Source: Winogradskyella sp.
Lineage (GTDB): Bacteria; Bacteroidota; Bacteroidia; Flavobacteriales; Flavobacteriaceae
Length of the DNA stretch: 64,000 nucleotides
Assembly: GCF_028282165.1 (NCBI RefSeq)
Contig: NZ_JANQIM010000005.1
Span: forward strand, 62,001-126,000
Direction: 5' to 3'
Shown here: positions 35,289 through 44,700 of the stretch, piece after piece
Numbering within the stretch: position 1 is the stretch's first letter
Layout of the letters: every line of letters begins with the position of its first letter
Notes under the pieces: generated by a model
Databases searched by the model: none
Told to the model about the DNA's origin: nothing
Seen by the model: only the letters and a program-made list of their open reading frames with translations
Translations under genes and position numbers: made by a program

Positions 35289-36797
35289 ATGTCAGCAGAC
35301 ACGATTAAAGAGAGAGTAACAGAAAAAAGACTTTACGATTATCAAATCAAGGATTTGCATCGCATTTTTGACGTAATGCTAGAAGAAGCTGATGATTTTA
35401 ATCTTCTTTATCAATTGCCAACAGGAGGAGGAAAGACTGTTATTTTTTCTGAAATTGTGAGGCGGTATATAGAAAAGCACAATAAAAAAGTTGTTATTCT
35501 AACTCATAGAATTGAGCTATGTAAACAGACTTCAAGTGTGCTTTCTGGTTTTAAGGTAGATAATAAAGTTATTAATAGTAAGGTAAAAACCCTACCAGAC
35601 CAAGATGATTACCAATGCTTTGTGGCCATGGTAGAAACCTTAAATAATCGTCTTTCCGATAAAGATTTTGAATTAAAAGATGTTGGATTGGTAATTATAG
35701 ATGAGGCACATTATAATTCATTCAGGAAGCTATTTAAGTTTTTTGAGCATTGTTTTATCCTTGGAGTAACGGCAACCCCTTTAAGTAGTAATATTAAGCT
35801 ACCTATGAAGGACAATTATGATAAATTAATTGTTGGTGATGACATTTCTACCTTAATTAAAAACGGCTTCTTAGCTAGTGCAGATTTATACCATTATGAT
35901 GTAGGTTTAACATCGTTAAAAATTGGTATAAATGGTGATTATACGGTTAAATCTTCAGAAGCTTTATATACCAATAGCCTTATGCAAACCAAGCTGTTAT
36001 CTGCTTATGAAGAACTGGCTAAGGGAAAGAAGACCTTAATTTTTAACAATGGTATTTACACGTCTAAGGAAGTTTATTATACGTTTAAGAAATCAGGCTA
36101 TAATGTTCGGCATTTAGACAATACTGCTACTAAACAAGAACGAAAGGATATTTTATACTGGTTTAAGCATACTCCTGATGCCGTTTTAACGTCCGTGAGT
36201 ATTTTGACTACAGGTTTCGATGAGCCTTCTGTTGAATCCATTATTCTAAATAGGGCTACGCGCTCTCTCACATTGTATTTTCAAATGATTGGCCGTGGTA
36301 GTCGTATTTTCAAAGACCGAACAACATTTCAGGTTATCGATTTAGGAAATAATGTAGCACGTTTTGGACCTTGGTCGCAACCAGTAGATTGGCAGCATAT
36401 CTTTAAATATCCTGATTTATATCTAGAGAATATTATTGATGATGAAGATATAGAACGAGACTTCGTTTATGTAATGCCAGATACCCTTAAGGAGAAATTC
36501 AAGAATTCCCAATCATTGGATTTTGATGTAAAGGCAGCATATAAAGAAGCCGTGGGTTCAGGAAAAAAATCATTTACCGTTATAGAACGCTCTATTGCTC
36601 AGCACTCTAGAATTTGTATTGAGAATAGTGATGATGTATATGATGCAAGGGCTTTAGCAAAATTACTTCAAGATGATATAGCTTACCGAATTAAGCAGTA
36701 TTGTTACTGCATTATGAACAGTACACAGAACTATAAAGATTGGTTGTTTGATGAATACAACCGTAAGTTACGTATTAGTTTCAATGGTAAGTTTTAA
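35289..36797 (+). CDS. DEAD/DEAH-type SF2 helicase
   Basis: A 502-residue cytoplasmic helicase of superfamily 2. Motif I is LLYQLPTGGGKTVIFSE (about 40-56), motif Ia VILTHRIELC, motif II VIIDEAHYNSF, motif III GVTATPL, and motifs IV-VI follow in the C-terminal RecA lobe (TTGFDEPSVESIILNRATRS, YFQMIGRGSRIF). It has no extra nuclease or Zn domain, but a C-terminal tail of about 120 residues of unknown role. The overall type is the RecQ/UvrB-like family of restriction-type helicases. No partner gene suggests a function. Confidence 0.88.
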   Translation: MSADTIKERVTEKRLYDYQIKDLHRIFDVMLEEADDFNLLYQLPTGGGKTVIFSEIVRRYIEKHNKKVVILTHRIELCKQTSSVLSGFKVDNKVINSKVKTLPDQDDYQCFVAMVETLNNRLSDKDFELKDVGLVIIDEAHYNSFRKLFKFFEHCFILGVTATPLSSNIKLPMKDNYDKLIVGDDISTLIKNGFLASADLYHYDVGLTSLKIGINGDYTVKSSEALYTNSLMQTKLLSAYEELAKGKKTLIFNNGIYTSKEVYYTFKKSGYNVRHLDNTATKQERKDILYWFKHTPDAVLTSVSILTTGFDEPSVESIILNRATRSLTLYFQMIGRGSRIFKDRTTFQVIDLGNNVARFGPWSQPVDWQHIFKYPDLYLENIIDDEDIERDFVYVMPDTLKEKFKNSQSLDFDVKAAYKEAVGSGKKSFTVIERSIAQHSRICIENSDDVYDARALAKLLQDDIAYRIKQYCYCIMNSTQNYKDWLFDEYNRKLRISFNGKF

Positions 36798-36895
36798 CGT
36801 TTTTTTGTAAGGAATTCCATTTTTTAGCGTTTATTTTGAAGTAGGTATGGTTTTTGTGCCTTAAATTTAAAACAGCAAACACAGTCTACAATAAA

Positions 36896-37636
36896 TTGAA
36901 ATTCGTTAAGTCCATATTGCTCATTATCTTTATGTTAAGCGGTATATCTGTATTTGCACAAGTTACGGATAAAGAAAAAAAATCGATCCGAATACCTGCT
37001 GAGCCTTCAAAGACAAAAAAAGATTCCATACCAGTAAAAATTAAGGTAGCTCCAAAACTAGACAAGGAAGAAGATAAAGCTAGTGGAGGGTCTGAAGAGA
37101 ACAAGAAGTTTAGCAACAAGAATTCCGAGAGGCGTCGCTTTTCCATGATAGAGGAAGATGGGTTAAAAAGCCCTTCCGAAATATACGAAAAACGTTGGAG
37201 TAAGGACTTGCAAAAGGGTGGTGTGATAAGAACAATGTCTGATCAATTTTTAGGTGAGCACCGAGTCGATACAAAATTTGTAAATATTGTATGTCGCGAT
37301 CATGAATATCCCGACGGTGATCGCGTGCGAATTTATATTAATGGCATTACTGTACAACCAAATTTATTGCTAAAAAGTAGTTACAGAAGAGTAGCAGTTG
37401 ATTTAGAACAGGGTAAAAATACCATTGAAATTGAAGCACTGAACCAAGGTGATTCTGGGCCTAACACGGCTGAATTTATCGTATACGACGATAAAGGTAA
37501 AGTGATTTCTTCTAAAGAGTGGAATTTGTTAACAGGTGTAAAAGCAATTATCGTCTTCCATAATGAAAAAGTAGTCATCAAGGAAAAATCTCCAGAGGAA
37601 AAGGCTGGTGAGACTGATGAAGCCTCTAATAATTAA
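36896..37636 (+). CDS. Secreted protein sharing a C-terminal beta module with the 12.3-kb protein
   Basis: A secreted protein of about 246 residues. No ATG fits: the frame has only TTG candidates, and the one at 36896 produces a good signal peptide (KFVKSILLIIFMLSGISVFAQ). A Lys/Glu-rich linker follows (to about 95), then a domain with RWSKDLQKGGVIRTMSDQFLG, and the module (about 135-230) RVRIYINGITVQPNL, QGKNTIEIEALNQG and SGPNTAEFIVYDDKGK. The same module ends the protein at 12316-13347. Unknown function, probably a periplasmic or surface protein. It overlaps the pseudouridine synthase gene tail to tail by 11 bases. Confidence 0.65.
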   Translation: MKFVKSILLIIFMLSGISVFAQVTDKEKKSIRIPAEPSKTKKDSIPVKIKVAPKLDKEEDKASGGSEENKKFSNKNSERRRFSMIEEDGLKSPSEIYEKRWSKDLQKGGVIRTMSDQFLGEHRVDTKFVNIVCRDHEYPDGDRVRIYINGITVQPNLLLKSSYRRVAVDLEQGKNTIEIEALNQGDSGPNTAEFIVYDDKGKVISSKEWNLLTGVKAIIVFHNEKVVIKEKSPEEKAGETDEASNN

Positions 37637-38186
37637 ACTCCGACACATCTCCAGGCTGCATACGCGCTAATTCATAATCACCAACTCTTACCCTTACCAA
37701 ACGTAGTGTTGGAAACCCAACGCCAGCAGTCATTTTCCTGACCTGTCTAAATTTTCCTTCGGTTAATGTTATACGTAACCATGAGGTTGGCCCATGTTTA
37801 TCATCTCTAACAAAGCGCTCAACGATATGTGACATGTCTCTTAATATTTCAGCTTTACATTTCTGGGTTTTATAAGGCTTACCGTCTATAGATATTATTA
37901 CTCCATTACGCAATTTATCTATTGCAACCTCATTGATTATACCATCAACCATGATATGATATTCCTTTTCAATTTTAGAACTCGTTATATAATTACTGAA
38001 TTTACCATTCGTTGTTAACAACAACAGGCCTTCGGATTTTTCATCTAAGCGGCCAACAGCCATAATTCCAGAGGGAAAATCATAGAAGTTATTCAATAAC
38101 TTTTTATTTTTTCTTCTATTCTGATTATTGATAAACTGACTCAAATAGCCATAAGGTTTATAAAGTTTAAAATAACGATGCTTCAT
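37626..38186 (-). CDS. RsuA/RluE-type pseudouridine synthase
   Basis: A 186-residue rRNA pseudouridine synthase of the RsuA/RluB/E/F family. The catalytic segment is AVGRLDEKSEGLLLLTTNG with the nucleophilic Asp, the N-terminus YFKLYKPYGYLSQF matches RluE, and RQVRKMTAGVGFPTLRLVRVRVG is the C-terminal motif. There is no S4 domain. I choose the ATG at 38186, because it overlaps the TAA of the upstream gene (TAATG) and starts with MKHRYFKLYKP; the longer frame adds seven residues without support. Confidence 0.9.
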   Translation of the reverse strand: MKHRYFKLYKPYGYLSQFINNQNRRKNKKLLNNFYDFPSGIMAVGRLDEKSEGLLLLTTNGKFSNYITSSKIEKEYHIMVDGIINEVAIDKLRNGVIISIDGKPYKTQKCKAEILRDMSHIVERFVRDDKHGPTSWLRITLTEGKFRQVRKMTAGVGFPTLRLVRVRVGDYELARMQPGDVSEFNY

Positions 38187-39001
38187 TACCACCAAGTTAT
38201 AAAACATTTTTGTAAGTCATTCTCAGGACTCTTTATCCAGCAAAGTGGAGATTGCCGTTTGTCTATGTAATGTTTTATTGCTATCTGGGCTTCGTTAAAG
38301 TCCAACCAATCAATAGCAATATTAGGCTTTCTTAGCCAGTTTAATTTGTTGGGGATATGAAACTTATGGTATTTTAATTGTAGTAAAAAATTAAATTTTA
38401 AATACCAGCCTTGGATACATTTTTTATTTAATGGAGTTAGGTCTATGTTCGACATCGGATATGGTACATACAATTGTGCTTTAAAGTGTACATATTGTTC
38501 AAAGTCATCTGGAATTAAGTTTTTAGTTTTTAGGACTTCTATTGTTTCTTTCTTAAACAGTAGGGGCAATTGTTTTTCCCTCAGCTTATTGATTTTATAA
38601 ACAAAACTGTCATTTCGATTGGGGCCAATCCAATACGCTAAGTTGTCTGAATATGCCCTAGTAGAATCGTATAAATAGAATTTATAGGCGATTTCTAGAT
38701 GTATTGGTTGGTTGTTATTAAGTAATAAAATATCTAGTTCGCCTATGGTCTGTTTGCCACTCCTTATTTGTAAGTTTTCCTCAAGAATCTCGATATTTGA
38801 TTGTTTTTGAAGCTGAAAACTTGTGTACGCTTCAATCCATTTGCCTAAACGCAGTTTCCTATGTTCGGTTTTGGGGAAGAAAGTTTCAGAAGTTTTATCA
38901 ATAGAAAACTGTTTTAGGAACTCTACATTATTGTTTTCCCATAATAAAGGTGTATCCTGAAACCCTTCAAACGTATCCTTATGGCTTAAATTTGTTCCCA
39001 A
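38186..39001 (-). CDS. DUF1853 family protein
   Basis: A 271-residue cytoplasmic protein with family motifs TIGELDILLLNNNQPIHLEIAYKFYL (about 85-110) and YWIGPNRNDSFVYKI. The conserved Asp90, Glu103 and Lys107 arrangement resembles the PD-(D/E)xK nuclease core, so it may bind or cut nucleic acid, but no activity is established. It is the upstream gene of the pair with the pseudouridine synthase, with a one-base stop/start overlap. Confidence 0.75.
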   Translation of the reverse strand: MGTNLSHKDTFEGFQDTPLLWENNNVEFLKQFSIDKTSETFFPKTEHRKLRLGKWIEAYTSFQLQKQSNIEILEENLQIRSGKQTIGELDILLLNNNQPIHLEIAYKFYLYDSTRAYSDNLAYWIGPNRNDSFVYKINKLREKQLPLLFKKETIEVLKTKNLIPDDFEQYVHFKAQLYVPYPMSNIDLTPLNKKCIQGWYLKFNFLLQLKYHKFHIPNKLNWLRKPNIAIDWLDFNEAQIAIKHYIDKRQSPLCWIKSPENDLQKCFITWW

Positions 39002-39132
39002 ATATTCTTACTTATAGATTAGATTTCAAAAATATTGAAAACCTAACTTATATCATGTTTTATCTTTTAAACTAAGGTTACCTTTAAGCGTATAATTTTC
39101 ATTGAGTTCTAATTTCCAAAATCAAAATATTT

Positions 39133-41253
39133 ATGAAAGTATTCGATAATAAACACATCAAAAATGTGGCTTTTGTTGGCGCACATCGCTCTGGCAAAAC
39201 CACATTATCTGAAACCATGCTTTTTGAGGCAGGTTTAATAAACAGAAGAGGTACAGTAGAGCAACAAAACACAGTATCCGATTACCATGAATTTGAGCAC
39301 CATAGAGGTGCTTCTGTTTTTGCTACCCCTTTGCATACCGAATGGCGTAATTATAAAATTAACATTATTGACACTCCTGGATTAGATGATTTTATAGGTG
39401 AAATTATGTCTTCTATTAGAGTTGCAGATACTATTGTTACAGTAATTAATGCAAAGCATGGTGCGGATATAGGTACCGAGATTATATGGAACTATGTAGA
39501 TAAGTACCACAAGCCTACACTTTTTGTAATCAATAAAATTGATAGCGAAAAAGCAAATTTTGAGATGAGCGTTAATAGTCTTAAAGAATTGGTAGGTAAA
39601 AACGCAGTTTTAGTTCAGTATCCCATAAAATTAGATGGTGCACAATGTATCATAGATGTATTGAAAATGAAATGCTATAAGTTTGGACCCGAAGGTGGTA
39701 AACCTGAAAAATTACCAATTCCTGAAGATCAGTTAGAATATGCTAATCAACTTCATAACGAACTTGTTGAAAAAGCTGCAGAGAACGATGAAGAATTAAT
39801 GGAGCTTTATTTTGATAAAGGAACATTAAATGAAGAGGAACTTCGAAAAGGCATCAAACTAGGGATGCTAAATCACGATTTCTTTCCTGTCTTTTGTGTT
39901 TCAGCATTGAAAGATATGGGAACAGGTCGTCTCATGGGATTTATTGATAATGTGGCACCTGCTGCGGCTGATTTAAAACCAGAGCAAACTTTAGAAGGAG
40001 ACTTAATAAGACCTGAAGTCGACGCTGATACATCATTATTCGTCTTCAAAACCATTTATCAGCCAAGTTTAGGGCAGGTTACTTTTTTTAAAGTCAAATC
40101 TGGTGAGGTAAATGTAAATGATAAGTTGTACAATACCCGAACGGGTGAATGCGAAACTTTTAACCAATTATATATCATGGATGGCAAGGAAAAGCATTCG
40201 GTACAAAAGTTAACAACTGGTGATATAGGTGCAACCACCAAGCTAAAATATACAGAAACCAATGATACTTTAGCAACTTCAGCTGAAGGCGGGACCATTA
40301 GACCTATAAAATTTCCACAACCAAGATTGGTAAAAGCTGTTTTTGCAGAAAGTCCAAGCGAAGAAGAAAAATTAAGTGAAGCTTTAAAACGTATTCATAG
40401 TCAAGACTTAACAGTAGATTTGAGCTATAATAATGAAACCCATCAAACATTGGTAGGTACACAAGGTGAGTTACACTTATCGACATTGACTTGGCTTTTA
40501 GAGAATATCTACGAAGTAAAACCAAGATTTGAGGCGCCTAAGATTTCCTACCGCGAGACGATACAACGTAGTGCAACGGCCAATTATAGACATAAAAAGC
40601 AAAGTGGAGGTGCAGGTCAGTTTGGTCAGGTACACTTAAAAATAGAACCTTATTACGAAGGTATGCCAGAACCCGAAGGATTTTCAATTCGAGGCAAAGA
40701 AGTTGTTGATCTACCTTGGGATGGTAAATTGGTGTTTTACAATTGTATTGTTGGTGGTGTTATAGATCAACGTTATTTACCATCAATTATGAAAGGGGTT
40801 ATCGAAGTTATGGAATCAGGACCATTAACAAAATCGTACATAAGAGATGTTAGGGTTATGGTTTATGACGGTAAGATGCATTCCGTAGATTCTAATGATA
40901 TTTCGTTTAAGATTGCTGGTTCACACGCATTTAAAGAAGCCTTTTTAAATGCGAATCCAAAATTACTAGAACCGATCGAGCAAATGGAATTACGTGCTCC
41001 AGAGCAAATGGTAGGGAGCGTAATGACTGAATTGCAAAGTAGGAGAGCAGTGATTCAAGGCATTGAAACAGAAGCGCATTATCAGATACTAAAGTGTACA
41101 ATTCCATCAGCAGAATTATCTGATTTTTCTACACAATTACGCTCACTGACCCAAGGTAGAGCCACTTATACAACAAGTTTTAAGGGCTACAATTCCGTGC
41201 CAAACCATATTCAGAAAGAATTAGTAAAGAAACAAGAATTAATAACCACATAA
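39133..41253 (+). CDS. EF-G paralogue (EF-G2-like) lacking the catalytic histidine
   Basis: A 706-residue translational GTPase with all five EF-G domains. The P-loop reads GAHRSGKTTLSE (16-27) instead of the canonical GHIDAGKTT. Switch II reads DTPGLDDF (80-87), so Leu84 takes the place of the His that activates the water in GTP hydrolysis. VINKIDSEKANF is the NKxD motif. Domain IV carries RHKKQSGGAGQFGQVHL. Bacteroidota are known to possess a second EF-G, and that of Bacteroides was reported to work with little or no GTP hydrolysis under starvation. A similar stress or starvation elongation factor is likely. A small coiled-coil gene follows after 12 bases. Confidence 0.85.
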   Translation: MKVFDNKHIKNVAFVGAHRSGKTTLSETMLFEAGLINRRGTVEQQNTVSDYHEFEHHRGASVFATPLHTEWRNYKINIIDTPGLDDFIGEIMSSIRVADTIVTVINAKHGADIGTEIIWNYVDKYHKPTLFVINKIDSEKANFEMSVNSLKELVGKNAVLVQYPIKLDGAQCIIDVLKMKCYKFGPEGGKPEKLPIPEDQLEYANQLHNELVEKAAENDEELMELYFDKGTLNEEELRKGIKLGMLNHDFFPVFCVSALKDMGTGRLMGFIDNVAPAAADLKPEQTLEGDLIRPEVDADTSLFVFKTIYQPSLGQVTFFKVKSGEVNVNDKLYNTRTGECETFNQLYIMDGKEKHSVQKLTTGDIGATTKLKYTETNDTLATSAEGGTIRPIKFPQPRLVKAVFAESPSEEEKLSEALKRIHSQDLTVDLSYNNETHQTLVGTQGELHLSTLTWLLENIYEVKPRFEAPKISYRETIQRSATANYRHKKQSGGAGQFGQVHLKIEPYYEGMPEPEGFSIRGKEVVDLPWDGKLVFYNCIVGGVIDQRYLPSIMKGVIEVMESGPLTKSYIRDVRVMVYDGKMHSVDSNDISFKIAGSHAFKEAFLNANPKLLEPIEQMELRAPEQMVGSVMTELQSRRAVIQGIETEAHYQILKCTIPSAELSDFSTQLRSLTQGRATYTTSFKGYNSVPNHIQKELVKKQELITT

Positions 41254-41265
41254 AACATCCGAGAT

Positions 41266-41646
41266 ATGCAAACTAAATTAATGTATTTAAGCGATTTAAG
41301 GTTCAATATAGATACTTGGAAACGTGAATTAAGGTTTCATTTTAACGAAATGGATACTTTTGAAGAAAAATTGGAAGAAATTGTTCAAAGAGAACAAGAT
41401 CCTATAAATTTGATAAAACTTGAAGTTTTTCAAAATCGTATTATGATCGAAAAAGATGCGATATCTAAATTATTGCATCGCTGCAGAAATAAGATTGCCA
41501 ATATTAATAATGTAGATTTTAATGAAAATATAGACGGACGGCTTCAAAATGAACAGCGTACTTTAAAAGAAGACATGCGTACCTATATAAAATTGCATTA
41601 TGACCTTAAAGAAGAAATGATGGATTACTTTTTAGAAGTACTCTAG
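41266..41646 (+). CDS. Small coiled-coil protein downstream of the EF-G paralogue
   Basis: A 126-residue soluble protein composed almost wholly of charged helices (ELRFHFNEMDTFEEKLEEIV, EVFQNRIMIEKDAISKLLHR, EQRTLKEDMRTYIKLHYDLK). It is predicted as a helical bundle or coiled coil. I recognise no family. The 12-base gap to the EF-G paralogue and the common terminator at 41678-41705 indicate one transcript, so it may act with that factor on the ribosome. Confidence 0.7.
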   Translation: MQTKLMYLSDLRFNIDTWKRELRFHFNEMDTFEEKLEEIVQREQDPINLIKLEVFQNRIMIEKDAISKLLHRCRNKIANINNVDFNENIDGRLQNEQRTLKEDMRTYIKLHYDLKEEMMDYFLEVL

Positions 41647-41677
41647 AGCTTCTGCACTAATTAACTAACTCAATCAA

Positions 41678-41707
41678 AAAAGCCACGGTTTTAATCGTGG
41701 CTTTTGT
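41678..41707. terminator. Bidirectional terminator between converging genes
   Basis: AAAAGCCACG (41678-41687) and CGTGGCTTTT (41696-41705) form a perfect 10-bp stem with an eight-base loop, with T-runs on both strands. It serves the EF-G/coiled-coil operon and the convergent giant dehydrogenase gene. Confidence 0.88.
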
Positions 41708-41724
41708 TTTACATGTAGGTGTTA

Positions 41725-44700
41725 CTATTTTATGATTAGTTTTTCTATACGCTTTTGGTTGGCTGAATTATTCAGTTCTAAAATATAGACACCTGTTACA
41801 ACAGAATTAACATCAATCACTTGTCTAATAGAAGTGATGTCTAGTGAATTTGATATTATAAGCTTGCCTGTAATATCATATAATTTAAAATCAGTTGCAT
41901 GCGGAAGTTGTCCGTTAATAACAATCGTTTTATCACTCTGGTTAGTAAATATTTCCAATTGGTCTATTGGCGATTCAGAAATACTTAAAGAACTTCCTTC
42001 AAATCTTAAATAAAATCTACCATCACCAGAGATATCACTATCTAAGATAAATTGATGATTGTTATCGTTTAATAGTGTAAAGGTATTATTTAGTGTATCT
42101 TCTAGATAGACATTAATTGATGACGGTAAATCGGTTTCGGCGATGCTCAGAGTTATTTGTTGACCTTGACTCGCATTTATACCTAACGGAATTACCACAT
42201 TACCTAAGGCAGTCTCTGCTAAGGCTTGAATAGCAAAAGGAAGACCACCAGTTATATCTTCGACTAAGAGTGAATAAAGCGCAAAATCTGGAGCGTTTCC
42301 GTTAAATATAGCAGCATCATAACCTGGGTCTAATCCGAGTGTAGCATTTTCGTTAAAGTAAACATCTGTGGCATAAAATGAGACATCGGAATTGATCACA
42401 AGCTTAATATGTCCATGGTGGGGAGACGAATTAGAAGGTCTTCCAACAATAAAATCATCGCTATTGCCCGTAACTCTCATATTAGGATTAAATGTAACCA
42501 TACCGCCTCCAGACTTACTTTTTACAAAGAATCCTTGCCCTGGAGCAATCAATCGTCCAGTAGTCGCATTATTTAATACTGTCCAACCATCTGAAGCATT
42601 ACCATCATATCCATAAATGGCTTGATAGGAATTTAGATCTAGCTGAGCACTATTTTGACTAAAAAATGAATCAAAATCAAGATATGCCGTGTATGGATTT
42701 CCTATCAAATTCCATCCCTCAAAAGAGCTTCCGGCGGTTGTTAAGCTTGTATTAACTATACCTGCTTCTATTTCACCAGTAAAGGTGAATGTAGTCCCAT
42801 GTGTGCCATCTTCAGAACTGTCTCTCGCAGCGCGATATCCAATCCCAGATGTTAGAGGCAAAGCCCCATTTACTGATATATCATAGATTTCATAGCTACT
42901 GGTTGTTTCGTTAAATGGACCAAACAATTTTTGATTCGTATTACTTGGGTTTTCAAAAATATTTGGATTGTCAGTAGCAAAGCTTCCAAACGTTTGATTT
43001 TTTAAAGGAGATGCTATTAAATCATTACCAGTACTACCGTTAAATTCATTTACATGTCTTTTATACTTAATGGTTCCTGTGGTTGTTCCAGTAACAATTA
43101 AACTAGAATATTTACTGGAAACAGAATTTAAAGTTACTTCTCCATTAATAGTGAGATTACCATTAATTGTTAGGCTTCCGCCTTCCATAATCTCTATACT
43201 TCCAGTAGGAGAGACCGTGTGATCTCCATTTATTACCATATTTTCATCAACGCCTACTACGATATTATCACACTCACTTGGAGCTGTAAAAACACTGGCA
43301 TTACTTTCGTACAATGATTTATAGCCATCCGTAAACTCAGCAGTAACCTGTACATCCATTCCATTAGATTCCAATCCTGTAAGCGTTATGGTCTGAGGAC
43401 TAGTGATAATTGGAAAATTTTGACCATTAACCAATAATGAACCTGTTTCTGGTGCATTGGAGTAGGTGATGATTAATTCTTGGGTGTATGTATTATCGCT
43501 TGGGTCACAAGTTGATTGTGTGCCAGCTACAATATTATCTATTTTAGTTTCAGCATTATATGGTAAGAACTGCATTAAAGTTGCTTTTGGTTCAGCTGCA
43601 GTGTCATCTCCTCCATATCGCGAAGTTCCTCCTCGTCCTCTAATATGAATACTGACTAAATCGTTTACACCATCACTAAAAAGTTGTACTCTAACTGCTT
43701 CTGCATATTTAGGAGCTTCATTAGTACCGTCCCATTCAAAAATGCCGTTTTCAATCCAACCACCTGTACCTTCGTCTAGAACGATCCAATTCCCATCACG
43801 TAAATAACTAACTCGCCATTGCGTATTAGGTTGAGGTTGGTTAGGGAATGCGCCACCAATGGTTATATAATTAAGAAATTGAGGGTTTGGCCAATCAACA
43901 CGATAATAAAAACCATTATCTGCATCAACTGTACCAAGATTTTGTTGGAAAGGAACCCCATATTCGGCGAAATTTGAACTTTCCTTGTAATCTCCTAAAG
44001 AAGGATCATAAAGTACATCCAAGAGTTCACCACGTCCAGAACCTTGAGGGACTGAACTACTCAATTGAGCAGAAGGTAAAAGGGCTAAATTGATTATTGG
44101 ATTTGGACCATTTTCTTCGTTTATGCTGTTAGCATCTAATTGGTTAATCCATTGTTCAATTAAATCAACAGCCGGTTGATCTATTATTGTTTTAGAAAGT
44201 GGTGGCATCATTATAGCAGGATCTACACTATTCATCCTATGGAAAAGAATTGATTTTGATGCGTCGCCCACATAAACAATTTCTTCGTTTGGATCTATGC
44301 CCAGTGGACTTAGAATACCTGATGTTAATAACTCGGTAGCTTCTAAGTTATTGTAATATCTTAGGTCAAAATCAGCTCTATTATCCGTATCATGTCTATG
44401 GCAATAGGCGCAATTTAAATCCATGTAAGATCTGGCCTTTTCATTTAGTGTTGCGTTAGGATCATCTAAAGCTTTGTTTGTTATGATATCTGGTGTATCA
44501 GCATCTGTTATTGTCGCGTCAATCATTCCCAGATGACTCATGGTTACTAACTGATTAGCTGTTAATCCTGTTTCGGCATAGGTGTAATCTGTATTGAGAT
44601 ATCTTGTCTTTAGTCCTAATGCGCCTTTATTTGCAGTATTGTGACAAGCAATACACTCGGAATTTGAAGGATAATGCCAAGTTTGAGTTCTAGTACCACC

